DNA from: Flavobacterium panacagri
Lineage (GTDB): Bacteria > Bacteroidota > Bacteroidia > Flavobacteriales > Flavobacteriaceae
DNA length: 64,000 bases
Direction: 5' to 3'
Assembly: GCF_030378165.1 (NCBI RefSeq)
Contig: NZ_CP119766.1
Span: 5,828,001 to 5,892,000 of the forward strand
Made by a program: the position numbers and the translations under genes. Numbering within the stretch: the first letter of the stretch is position 1; each line of letters starts with the position of its first letter. The notes under the pieces were generated by a model, which made no database searches, was not told the DNA's origin, and saw nothing but the letters and a program-made list of their open reading frames with translations. Below, piece by piece: positions 35,450 to 43,724 of this stretch.

Positions 35450-37747
35450 CTATTCTTTTATCTCAAAACCACTTTGCAAACCTTTATCAGAACTTCCTCC
35501 AACCATGATTTTGAAAGTTCCCGGCTCTACTAAATAATTTCCTTCGTTATCATAAAAACCTAATTCTTTATCCGTTAAAGTAAAGTTTACTTTTTTCGTT
35601 TCTCCTTTTTTCAAGTTAACCAATTCAAAACCTTTTAATTCCTTAATTGGACGAATGATGCTTGCAAACTCATCATGAATATACAATTGCACCACTTCTT
35701 TTCCATCAAAATTTCCAGAATTAGTTACCTCAATACTAACCTCAACTTTTTCTCCTTTAGCGAAAGCAGTTTTATTAACTTTTAGGTTTTTATAATCGAA
35801 TTTAGTATAGCTCAATCCAAAACCAAACGGAAACTGAGGCGTTTTCTCTACATCCATATAATGCGACCAGAACACATTTTTATCGCTGTCAATTGGTCTT
35901 CCTGTACTGTATTTGTTATAATAAATTGGCACCTGACCTACATTTCTAGGAAACGACATTGGCAGTTTCCCGCTCGGATTGTAATCTCCGTATAAAACCT
36001 GCGCAACCGCATTTCCTGCCTGAGTTCCCAAATGCCAAGCTTCTACAATTGCTGGAACATTTTCTGCTGCCCAAGGAATACTCAACGGACGACCGTTATT
36101 TAAAACCAAAACTACATTTGGATTTACCTTATAAATTTCCTCTAATAATTCTTGTTGTAAACCTGGTAAATTCAAATCCGTTCTACTCCTTCCCTCACCA
36201 CTTTGGAAACCGTATTCTCCTAAAACCATTACGACAACATCAGCATTTTTTGCTGCTGATTTTGCAGCTTCAAAGCCGCTTTTATCTGTTGTATTAAAAA
36301 CTGTTTCAGTTAAGAAAGTTGCTTTTTGTTTCAATAAATCAACTCCTTTTTCAAAAGTAAGTTGATTGTCTTTGTATTGCTGCATTCCTTCTAAAACCGA
36401 AACCGCAGTATCATCAGACGCTGCAATTCTCCAGCTTCCCAGCGGGCTGTTTTTATCATTTGCTAAAGCGCCAATCAAAGCGATTTTCTGTCCAGATTTC
36501 TTTAGCGGAAGCAAATTCTTTTCGTTCTTCAATAAAACGATCGATTTCTTCGCCATATCCAAAACGCCATCGTTATTAGCTTTACTTCCAACCACTTCTT
36601 TCTCGCGTTTTTCATCACAATATCTGTAAGGATCATCAAATAATCCCAATTCAAATTTCACGCGCAAAATTCTTCGGACAGCATCATCAACCAAAGCTTC
36701 TTTTACTTTTCCCGATTTTACTAAATCAACAAGCTTTGCTACATATAAATACGATTCCATATCCATATCAGAACCAGCGATTACCGCTTTAGCCGTTGCA
36801 TCAGCTTCGTCTTTTGCATAACCGTGCGCAATCATTTCACGAATCGAAGCGTAATCAGAAATTACAAATCCGTCAAACTTCCATTTTCCTTTTAAAATAT
36901 CTCTTTGTAAAAAGGCATTTCCAGTCGCAGGAACACCATTCAAAGTATTAAATGAATTCATAAACGTACGAACTCCAGCATCAACAGTCGCTTTAAAAGG
37001 AGGCAAAACCGAATTGTACAATTTAGAATTACTGATATCCACAATATTATATTCCAATCCCGCTTCAACATAACCGTAAGCCGCAAAGTGTTTCGCACAA
37101 GCCGCAATCGTATTTACTTTAGCCAAATCTGCAACAGTTTCTCCTTGAAAACCTTTCACACGTGCATAACCCACTTTACTTCCTAAATACGGATCTTCAC
37201 CCGCACCTTCCATCACACGTCCCCAACGTGCATCATTTGCCACATCGACATTTGGTCCAAAAGTCCAGTTAATCCCAGACGCCGAAGCTTCATCAGCCGC
37301 AATCGCCGCCGATTTTTTAATCGCTTCCAAATCCCAGCTCGCCGCTTCAGCCAGCGGAATCGGGCTTAACGTTTTATAACCATGTATTACGTCAAAACCA
37401 ATAATAAGCGGAATTCCTAAACGGGTTTCTTCTACCGCAATTTTCTGTACGGAACGAACTTCTTTCACGCCTCGCACTGTCAGCATTGATCCGACTAATC
37501 CTTTTCTTAAATGTTCGTATTTTAATTCGGCTGATCCACCTTTTGGTGCTGGTCCCGTAACATCCCAAAAACCATTATATTGATTCATCTGTCCTACCTT
37601 TTCCTCAAGTGTCATTAACGGCAAAAGCAAATCGATACGCTGCTCAACAGTTTTATTCTTATCCAGATACGGCTTTTTTTGTGCATTCATATTTCCAATC
37701 GTAAAAAGGGAAAAGACCCCAATAAATATTATTTTTTTATTTTTCAT
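35450..37747 (-). CDS. bglX: GH3 beta-glucosidase (BglX-like)
   Basis: A 765-residue secreted GH3 enzyme (signal ending GNMNAQ). It has the full architecture: N-terminal TIM barrel (about 35-370) with KHFAAYG and the nucleophile Asp298 in FVISDYAS, alpha/beta sandwich (about 390-610) with GEYGFQSGEG, and a fibronectin III-like C-terminus (about 665-750). The length and motifs match periplasmic BglX. In this locus it should release terminal glucose from gluco-manno-oligosaccharides, though some GH3 enzymes act on beta-mannosides or xylosides. It lies on the minus strand between repeat elements, 326 bases from the next upstream gene, so it has its own promoter. Confidence 0.93.
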   Translation of the reverse strand: MKNKKIIFIGVFSLFTIGNMNAQKKPYLDKNKTVEQRIDLLLPLMTLEEKVGQMNQYNGFWDVTGPAPKGGSAELKYEHLRKGLVGSMLTVRGVKEVRSVQKIAVEETRLGIPLIIGFDVIHGYKTLSPIPLAEAASWDLEAIKKSAAIAADEASASGINWTFGPNVDVANDARWGRVMEGAGEDPYLGSKVGYARVKGFQGETVADLAKVNTIAACAKHFAAYGYVEAGLEYNIVDISNSKLYNSVLPPFKATVDAGVRTFMNSFNTLNGVPATGNAFLQRDILKGKWKFDGFVISDYASIREMIAHGYAKDEADATAKAVIAGSDMDMESYLYVAKLVDLVKSGKVKEALVDDAVRRILRVKFELGLFDDPYRYCDEKREKEVVGSKANNDGVLDMAKKSIVLLKNEKNLLPLKKSGQKIALIGALANDKNSPLGSWRIAASDDTAVSVLEGMQQYKDNQLTFEKGVDLLKQKATFLTETVFNTTDKSGFEAAKSAAKNADVVVMVLGEYGFQSGEGRSRTDLNLPGLQQELLEEIYKVNPNVVLVLNNGRPLSIPWAAENVPAIVEAWHLGTQAGNAVAQVLYGDYNPSGKLPMSFPRNVGQVPIYYNKYSTGRPIDSDKNVFWSHYMDVEKTPQFPFGFGLSYTKFDYKNLKVNKTAFAKGEKVEVSIEVTNSGNFDGKEVVQLYIHDEFASIIRPIKELKGFELVNLKKGETKKVNFTLTDKELGFYDNEGNYLVEPGTFKIMVGGSSDKGLQSGFEIKE

Positions 37748-37826
37748 ATGTGTGGTTTAGTTAGTTCTTTTTAAGTTGCTAAGGTTCTAAGATACTGAGA
37801 TACTAAGTTTCTTTTTTTGGGCGTGT

Positions 37827-37910
37827 CCCGCCGAAAAAGGCGGGTCGGGCTATCCGTTTCAAGTCCTCGTCTCGTCATTCTGACGAGACTGTGGGCTTTC
37901 CACTTCTATC
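37827..37910 (-). repeat. Palindromic intergenic element family A, copy 3 (different hairpin)
   Basis: Read on the minus strand: arm GATAGAAGTGGAAA (37910-37897), a hairpin with a perfect 9-base stem (GTCTCGTCA, 37869-37877 with 37881-37889), then arm AACGGATAGC (37858-37849), then a GC-rich hairpin CCCGCC/GGCGGG at 37827-37844. The arms match copies 1 and 2, but the central hairpin is unrelated in sequence. Confidence 0.75.
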
Positions 37911-37950
37911 CCTCACGCGAACGGTTTCAAAAGAGCGTTTTTTGGTTATC

Positions 37951-38053
37951 TTGTCATCCTGAGGAACGAAGGATCACACTAGAAACTCCACACAGAACTT
38001 CGCCAATCTTTGTCGAATTCCGAGTGTGATTTCTCCTTTCAGTCGAAATGACA
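37951..38053. repeat. Inverted-repeat element family C
   Basis: A 103-base element. Left end TTGTCATCCTGAGGAACGAA, then GGATCACACT; right end AGTGTGATTTCTCC and then TCGAAATGACAA. The ends are complementary (TTGTCAT/ATGACAA and ATCACACT/AGTGTGAT) with mismatches between. It is the type of repeat seen in many copies in Flavobacteriaceae genomes. Only one copy is in this window. Confidence 0.75.
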
Positions 38054-38073
38054 AAAAAATCTAAAATCTAAAA

Positions 38074-39453
38074 TCATTCTGTTGTAAAACAAGAAGCAGG
38101 CAGGTTCGCTTTATTAAACAAATCTGATTGCGTTGTGTTCCCCCATGCAAATCTCACTTTTGCCGGAGAAGCCACTTTTTTACTTGTCAAAATCACTTCG
38201 TTATTTTTAATTGAAGCTTCAGCAGGATAGAAAACTCCATCTGCTCCCGCAACTTCAAATTGATTCGATTTTTTATCCTTAAAATAAAGTCCATCTCCAT
38301 AATCAAAAGAAACAATAAGTTTGTTTTTCTCAATTTTAAGGCTTTTAAAAAGAGGACTATTTACCAAATTTGAGTTTATTTTATAAGTATCGGCTAAAGC
38401 TAAATTCGCCAAACGAATTCCAACCGATTTTTTATTTTTTGGATGAATATCAATCGTATCCGAAATATCACTAATCACAACCATTCCCGTTTTTGAAACT
38501 TCTTTCAATAATTTTCTCTGTGAATCTCTAATCGTGACATTCGAAAAATTATTCGATCCTGTTTTAAAAGGTGCAATCTGAACATAATAAAACGGAAAAT
38601 CGTCTTTCCATTCTTTTCTCCATGAAGTAATTAATGCACCTAATGTTTTGTCATAAACCAAAGAACCCACATTCGATTCTCCCTGATACCAAAGCGTTCC
38701 CGCAATTTTAAATCCAGCAATTGGATAAATCATCGCATTGTAAGCACGCCCGGGTTGTCTTGGACCATATTCCTGTTCGTTAAGTTTTTTAGCATTTTCT
38801 AATAAAATTGGATCGTTGTTTACGACTTCTGCTGGCATCCAGATTTCAGCGGGAGTTCCGCCCCAATTGGAAGATATTAATCCGATGGGAACATTTTTTA
38901 AATCTTCGCGCAGTCGTTTGGCAAAAAAGTAACCAACAGCACTAAAATATTTCATGGTTTCAGGAGTCGATTCTGTCCAGTTTCCCAATAAATTATTCTG
39001 GGGATTTTCTGCCGTCAATTTAGGAACCGTAAAAAATCGAATGTTTGGATTTGTTGCATTTTTAGCTTCTTCTTCTCCATCATCAATTCCCCAGCTTACA
39101 GACATTTCCATATTCGATTGTCCGGAACAAAGCCAAACTTCTCCAATCAAAATATTTTTTAAAACTACTTCATTGTAACCTTTTATAGAAATTGTAAAAG
39201 GCCCTCCAGCTTCAGGAGTTTTAATCGTAATTTCCCATTTTGCCTGATTATTTGCAACAGTTTTATATTCTTGATTATTCCAGCTTGAAACCAGTTTAAT
39301 TTCTTCTTTTGGATTCGCCCAACCCCAAATTTTCACTTCAGAATTGCGTTGTAAAACCATATTATCACTAAAAATATTCGGAAGCGAAACGTTTGCCATC
39401 ATAGTACTGGAAATCAATAAAAAGAAAACAAACTTATAGATATTATTTTTCAT
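38074..39453 (-). CDS. Sialate O-acetylesterase-family carbohydrate esterase (SASA)
   Basis: A 459-residue secreted esterase (signal ending TMMANVS). The SGNH-type catalytic domain carries the serine motif WLCSGQSNMEMS (Ser113) and GTLWYQGESN. A beta domain precedes it (LQRNSEVKIWGWANP). The family name comes from sialic acid, but in plant-polysaccharide loci such proteins deacetylate xylan or mannan. The ATG overlaps the end of the CE2 gene by 11 bases, so the two are translated together and probably act on the same acetylated substrate. The usual C-terminal Asp-x-x-His is best matched by DIHPKNK near residue 328. Confidence 0.88.
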   Translation of the reverse strand: MKNNIYKFVFFLLISSTMMANVSLPNIFSDNMVLQRNSEVKIWGWANPKEEIKLVSSWNNQEYKTVANNQAKWEITIKTPEAGGPFTISIKGYNEVVLKNILIGEVWLCSGQSNMEMSVSWGIDDGEEEAKNATNPNIRFFTVPKLTAENPQNNLLGNWTESTPETMKYFSAVGYFFAKRLREDLKNVPIGLISSNWGGTPAEIWMPAEVVNNDPILLENAKKLNEQEYGPRQPGRAYNAMIYPIAGFKIAGTLWYQGESNVGSLVYDKTLGALITSWRKEWKDDFPFYYVQIAPFKTGSNNFSNVTIRDSQRKLLKEVSKTGMVVISDISDTIDIHPKNKKSVGIRLANLALADTYKINSNLVNSPLFKSLKIEKNKLIVSFDYGDGLYFKDKKSNQFEVAGADGVFYPAEASIKNNEVILTSKKVASPAKVRFAWGNTTQSDLFNKANLPASCFTTE

Positions 39454-40543
39454 TTAGCAGTTTCTTTAAAAATGGTGCATATTCGTTTGCTAAAACCTTG
39501 TGATCTGCCACATCCGGATGACCTGAACATCCATTTGGAGTCATGGGTTTAAATTTGAAAATCTGAATTGTTTTGTGTGATTTATCATCCGCGAAAGCGT
39601 TTTTAACTTTAGTAAGACAGTCTTCAAAAACAACTCCTCTTTCTCCGCCAACCATTGGGCTGTCTGTAATTACAATCTGCACTTTTGGATTGTGTTTGTA
39701 CAACATTTTAATGAAGTTGATATAATTCGAAACATATTTTTCTGGATTAAAAGGCAGACGCTCTTTCTTTCCATCTCCGCCAGAAAAATCATTTGTTCCT
39801 AAAGCAATACTGATGATATCGGGCTGAAAAGCAAAATCATATTTAGGTTTTGAAGCGTCTTTTGTCAGATATAAATTAGGATAAACATCCGGCATTATCG
39901 CTTCCTCTTTATTTTCATCATTCCAATTCCTGTACATCCCGATTCCAGAAACACAGCTCATTAAATAATCAACATCAATCGCTCTAGAAAGTGTTGGCCC
40001 ATAAGCATAATAACCGTTATGATGATCCATATATTCACCTTTATCGCAAGGAACATCAGATGGATCACTCGCGGCACCACAAGTAATAGAATCTCCAATG
40101 AATTCGACTTTCTTTTTCTTCTTAAATGAAATCGGAATTAGTTTCGCTGTCGTTCCAGCAAATAATATATTTCCGCTTTGGGCTTCTGTATTTTTATAGA
40201 TTTCTAAACGATGCTCTTTTTTATTGGAAGTCACCTGGATTGGAAAAGACTGAACCGCTCCTTTTTCAATTTTGATTTTTCCAATATATTTTCCATCCAA
40301 AACCAGCTGAACATAATTATGATGTTCATAAGAATCAACGCTTTGAAGCGAAATTGAACATTCATTTCCTGTAAAATTAAAAACCACCGAAGAAGCTGTT
40401 CCGATTAAGATAACCTGATCATTTTGAAGTTGATCAACTCGGCCTTGGTATAAAAAAGTTTTATTTGAATTTTGACTTTGTGAATTCGAAACAACCGAAA
40501 TCAGCAAAAACGAAATTAAAACAGCTATTTTTTTGAGAAACAT
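39443..40543 (-). CDS. CE2 acetylesterase, SGNH hydrolase
   Basis: A 366-residue secreted acetylesterase (signal ending VSNSQ). It has the two-part CE2 structure: an N-terminal beta-sandwich (about 28-140) and a C-terminal SGNH hydrolase. Ser152 lies in EFIGDSITCG, the oxyanion residues in ALGTNDFSGG, and the catalytic His in SGHPDVADH. CE2 enzymes remove acetyl groups from mannan and xylan, with preference for the 6-O position. It starts the two-gene esterase unit, overlapping the downstream SASA gene by 11 bases. The spacer to the plus-strand NlpC gene (216 bases) holds the divergent promoters. Confidence 0.9.
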   Translation of the reverse strand: MFLKKIAVLISFLLISVVSNSQSQNSNKTFLYQGRVDQLQNDQVILIGTASSVVFNFTGNECSISLQSVDSYEHHNYVQLVLDGKYIGKIKIEKGAVQSFPIQVTSNKKEHRLEIYKNTEAQSGNILFAGTTAKLIPISFKKKKKVEFIGDSITCGAASDPSDVPCDKGEYMDHHNGYYAYGPTLSRAIDVDYLMSCVSGIGMYRNWNDENKEEAIMPDVYPNLYLTKDASKPKYDFAFQPDIISIALGTNDFSGGDGKKERLPFNPEKYVSNYINFIKMLYKHNPKVQIVITDSPMVGGERGVVFEDCLTKVKNAFADDKSHKTIQIFKFKPMTPNGCSGHPDVADHKVLANEYAPFLKKLLNEK

Positions 40544-40759
40544 AATTTAATTGTTAAATATAAATACGATTCACAAATATATTTGAAAGGAAGAATATAG
40601 AAAGATACTAAAATGTCAAAATGCAATAAAAAAACACCACATAAACACATCATTTGGTGGCAAAACAAGGCTTATTCGTACTTTTTAGGGGGCTTTTGTA
40701 CTTTTTAAAGTAAAATAACAACTTATCTTTAGCGTTTCAATTTATATAAGACTAAAAAA

Positions 40760-41269
40760 ATGAAATCGAGCCTACTATTATTTTTACTCCCTGTTATTTT
40801 ACTTTCTTCTTTCAATGTAAAAAAGAAAGAACCGAAAATTATAGTTCCGAACGCTAAAATTCAGACCGAAATAAATCGCGATTCTATTATTGCTTATGCC
40901 AAGCAATATTTAGGAATTCCCTACAAATATGCTAGCAGTGATCCAAACAAAGGATTTGATTGTTCGGGGTTTGTGAGTTATGTTTTTAAACACTTTAACC
41001 AAACACTTCCTAGAAGTTCAAGCGGATATAAAAATTTAGGAACAGCTTTAAAACCAGAAGAATTTAAAGTCGGCGATGTCTTAGTTTTTTATGGATATAA
41101 AAACAGAAATATTGTGGGGCACGTTGGCATAATCTGCGAAGCAAACGGAATGCAGTCCAAATTTATTCATGCTTCTTCAGGAAAAGCACAACAAGTTACT
41201 ATAACAGCACTTGATACAGAACATTATACCAAACGCTTTTATAAATGTGTTGATGTTCTATCTAAATAA
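40760..41269 (+). CDS. NlpC/P60 peptidoglycan endopeptidase
   Basis: A 169-residue secreted cysteine peptidase. A short signal (LLPVILLSSFN) is followed directly by the NlpC/P60 domain. The catalytic triad is Cys68 (FDCSGFVSYVF), His121 (VGHVGI) and the third polar residue His137 (FIHASSG). It should cut peptide stems of peptidoglycan, commonly between D-Glu and diaminopimelate. It has no extra SH3 or LysM domains. A TATCTTTA box at 40724-40731 is a candidate promoter element. It is convergent to the L,D-transpeptidase gene, another wall enzyme. Confidence 0.92.
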   Translation: MKSSLLLFLLPVILLSSFNVKKKEPKIIVPNAKIQTEINRDSIIAYAKQYLGIPYKYASSDPNKGFDCSGFVSYVFKHFNQTLPRSSSGYKNLGTALKPEEFKVGDVLVFYGYKNRNIVGHVGIICEANGMQSKFIHASSGKAQQVTITALDTEHYTKRFYKCVDVLSK

Positions 41270-41286
41270 TTTTATTATTATTTTTT

Positions 41287-41387
41287 CACGCAGATTTTGC
41301 AGATTAGAGCAGATTTAATTTGATCTTTTTGCTCACTGCAATAAATAAATCTGCGAGCATCTGCTTAAATCTTTTCAAATCTGCGCG
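41287..41387. repeat. Inverted-repeat element family E, copy 2
   Basis: CACGCAGATTTTGCAGATT at 41287 is answered by CAAATCTGCGCG ending at 41387, with AGCAGATTTAA/AAATCTGC and TGCTTAAATCT pairing inside. It shares the CGCAGATTTTGC core with copy 1. Here it lies between convergent genes. Confidence 0.75.
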
Positions 41388-41397
41388 AAATCAACTT

Positions 41398-42975
41398 TTA
41401 TTCTTCTGTTAAAAGCTTTAATAAACTTTCATCTCTTTGGTAAATATCTTTATAGAAATTTAATTGTCCGTCACGATCTACCCAAGCTGTAAAATAGCCA
41501 ATATAAACTGGAACTTTTTTCTTCAATGTATACCAGCTTTCTTTTCCGGCATGCATGGCTTTGTCAATTTTGGCAGGATTCCAAGTTGGATCTACTTTTA
41601 GTAATTCGATTGCTAATTCTCTTGGTTTTGCTACACGTACGCAACCGTGACTGAAAGCTCTACTTTCTCTTTCGAACAAACTTTTTGAAGGCGTATCGTG
41701 TAAATAAATATTACTTGAATTTGGAAACAGGAATTTCACTAATCCCAATGAATTATTTTTCCCAGGAAGCTGACGAACTGAGCCGTTGTTCCATTCTAAG
41801 TTTTTCTTTTGTAGATAATTTTTATCCCTTGCCATTCCGGGTTTTATTTCCGATTTGATAATACTCGGTGGCACATTCCAATACGGACTAAAAACAATAT
41901 TACTCATCATACCACTGAAAACAACTGTTTTGGTCATCGCTTTACCCACAACAACTGCCGAAGTAAAAGCAATTTTCCCGTCTTCAATGATATACAGTTT
42001 AAACTCTGGAATATTGACTTCGATGTATTTCTGACCTTTTTCCAATTCAGGATCAATCCAACGACAACGCTCCATATTAGCGATAATGGTTTTGATTCGC
42101 TCTGAAACTGGAATATTCAAATCGTTTATATGTTCTAAAAGAATAGTATTTTTTGGAGCATAGCCGTGACGCAATTCGTAATTTTTCATGGCTTTTATCA
42201 AAACCGTATCACAAACTGCACTTTTAGTGTCTTCTTTTAGATCTTTGGTTACAAAAAGCCTTTCTCTAATTTGAGCAATTACGTTTGACGAATCGCCTAC
42301 TTTCAGACTTTTATACTCTTCTCCTGTTTCAATGATTTTCCAACCACCTTTTTTCTCGATTTCTCTGTATTCTTTTAAAGCATCACGAAGTTTGTAATAC
42401 TGACTGAACATCTTTCTTTTCTTATCATCCAAAATGGTTGATTTTTTAAAGATAGAATCTGAAAGCACTTGGTAGTTCAGTTTTTTACGAGGCAAAAGCC
42501 ATTCTAAAGAAAGTACTGTTTTTTCGTCAAAACCACCCACTTTCTCACCATAATAGTAATACAAATTGGAAAGCAGTAAATCCGTATCTTCTTTAGATAG
42601 TTTTTTGGCTGGATTATTTTCAAAAACAGCATTTAATTCGTCTTTATAAGGATAATTTGCTTTTAGTCCTTCCTGATCTAAATTTTTGTACTGATTAAAT
42701 AAAGTATTTCCAAACTCAACCACTCCTTTATTATCCTGCCACAATTGAGTTGATTTGTTTTTTTGATATAAAGAAGCTACATCATTTTTAAATTTATCCA
42801 GTTTTGGGTAATTCTCATAAAACTTTGAAATGCGTGTACTGTCAATTGTCAGTTTTAATTCTGGAATCTTTTCAACTGTTTTTATTGAATTCTCTTCCTT
42901 TTTATCTGCTTTCGAATTACACGAAAAAACGATCAAAAAAACAACTGCGATAAAGGGCGTATACCAAATTTTCAT
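41398..42975 (-). CDS. L,D-transpeptidase, YcbB-like lipoprotein
   Basis: A 525-residue peptidoglycan cross-linking enzyme. The lipobox VFSC (Cys19) makes it a lipoprotein. A helical scaffold domain comes first (about 35-210), then a peptidoglycan-binding helix bundle (KVGDSSNVIAQIRERL, about 225-285), then the YkuD catalytic domain (about 300-480) with VVVGKAMTKTVVFSG and the active-site motif SHGCVRVAKPREL. The length and domain order match YcbB/LdtD, which makes 3-3 cross-links and attaches or reshapes the wall under stress. It is transcribed alone. Confidence 0.92.
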   Translation of the reverse strand: MKIWYTPFIAVVFLIVFSCNSKADKKEENSIKTVEKIPELKLTIDSTRISKFYENYPKLDKFKNDVASLYQKNKSTQLWQDNKGVVEFGNTLFNQYKNLDQEGLKANYPYKDELNAVFENNPAKKLSKEDTDLLLSNLYYYYGEKVGGFDEKTVLSLEWLLPRKKLNYQVLSDSIFKKSTILDDKKRKMFSQYYKLRDALKEYREIEKKGGWKIIETGEEYKSLKVGDSSNVIAQIRERLFVTKDLKEDTKSAVCDTVLIKAMKNYELRHGYAPKNTILLEHINDLNIPVSERIKTIIANMERCRWIDPELEKGQKYIEVNIPEFKLYIIEDGKIAFTSAVVVGKAMTKTVVFSGMMSNIVFSPYWNVPPSIIKSEIKPGMARDKNYLQKKNLEWNNGSVRQLPGKNNSLGLVKFLFPNSSNIYLHDTPSKSLFERESRAFSHGCVRVAKPRELAIELLKVDPTWNPAKIDKAMHAGKESWYTLKKKVPVYIGYFTAWVDRDGQLNFYKDIYQRDESLLKLLTEE

Positions 42976-43081
42976 AAGTAGGAATTTTTATTAAAAGTAA
43001 AAAAAATTCTATTAAATCAAAATCTTAAAAACTGAATCTTAAATAAGCCATTTTTAAGCTATCAGCAAATTCTCTAAAAAT

Positions 43082-43115
43082 AAAAAGCTCCAAACAATTT
43101 CTTGTTTAGAGCTTT
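43082..43115 (-). terminator. Terminator of the DUF1573 gene
   Basis: On the minus strand AAAAGCTCTAAACAA pairs with TTGTTTGGAGCTTTTTA, one mismatch, 4-base loop, followed by T residues. It lies 29 bases past the stop. Confidence 0.85.
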
Positions 43116-43143
43116 TGCCATATAACCAACCTAATAAAAATTC

Positions 43144-43560
43144 TTATATAACTGTACCTTTTAATGTAAGGATTTTTGGAGTTGTTTCTGCACTTGTAGT
43201 TACAGTAACTGTTTTTGTAAAAGCGCCTTTGTTCGCTGCGTTATAAGTTGCAGTAACTTTAGCCGATTTACCTGGCTGAATTGGTTCTTTTGTGTAATCT
43301 GTTGCAGTACAACCGCAAGAACCTTGAACATTTGTAATTACTACAGCTGTTTTTCCAGTATTTTTAAATTCGTAAACAATTGCTTTTGGAGTTCCTTGTG
43401 GGATTTGTCCAACATCAATTGTTTCTGCTTTCCAAACAATTGTAGAAGCTGTAGTTTCTGAAATTGCAGTTTCTGAAACTAAGGATTTTACCGGAGCAAT
43501 TGCCGAAAAAGACATTAGGCCTAAAGCCAAAGCTAACATCGAAATTTTAATCATTTTCAT
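43144..43560 (-). CDS. Secreted DUF1573 protein
   Basis: A 138-residue protein with a signal peptide (MLALALGLMSFSAIA) and one DUF1573 domain. The core is WKAETIDVGQIPQGTP, then VYEFKNTGKTAVVITNV, then the paired-cysteine motif SCGCTATDY. The fold is Ig-like (ASH type). Function is unknown; such proteins are very common in Bacteroidota and are found in the periplasm or surface. It is a single-gene unit with its own promoter box and terminator. The Met at residue 3 is another possible start. Confidence 0.88.
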   Translation of the reverse strand: MKMIKISMLALALGLMSFSAIAPVKSLVSETAISETTASTIVWKAETIDVGQIPQGTPKAIVYEFKNTGKTAVVITNVQGSCGCTATDYTKEPIQPGKSAKVTATYNAANKGAFTKTVTVTTSAETTPKILTLKGTVI

Positions 43561-43602
43561 AACGGATATATTTAAAATGGTTTGTAGTTCATTTTGATAT
43601 TA

Positions 43603-43610
43603 CAAAGGTA
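43603..43610 (-). promoter_or_regulatory. -7 promoter box for the DUF1573 gene
   Basis: On the minus strand TACCTTTG, an exact TAnnTTTG match, 43 bases before the ATG. Confidence 0.5.
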
Positions 43611-43724
43611 ATTCAGACAAAACCGAATCGCTGTTAACCGCTTTCAAATGTTTGTTAATGACTTGTTAATCGGCTATTTTCAGGCTAAAATTCATTAATA
43701 TTACACTCTCAAAATCCCATATTC

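Larger units (their letters stand above)
37748..38073. other. Repeat-filled spacer upstream of the GH3 gene
   Basis: A 326-base gap between two minus-strand genes holding a short direct-repeat stretch (TAAGATACTGAGATACTAAG near 37788), family A copy 3 and the family C element. No gene was recognised. An apparent plus-strand reading frame at 37817-38029 is made only of these repeats. Confidence 0.7.

Noticed and set aside
37817..38029. Plus-strand 70-residue reading frame upstream of GH3
   Set aside because: It consists of the family A and C repeat elements; no protein features.
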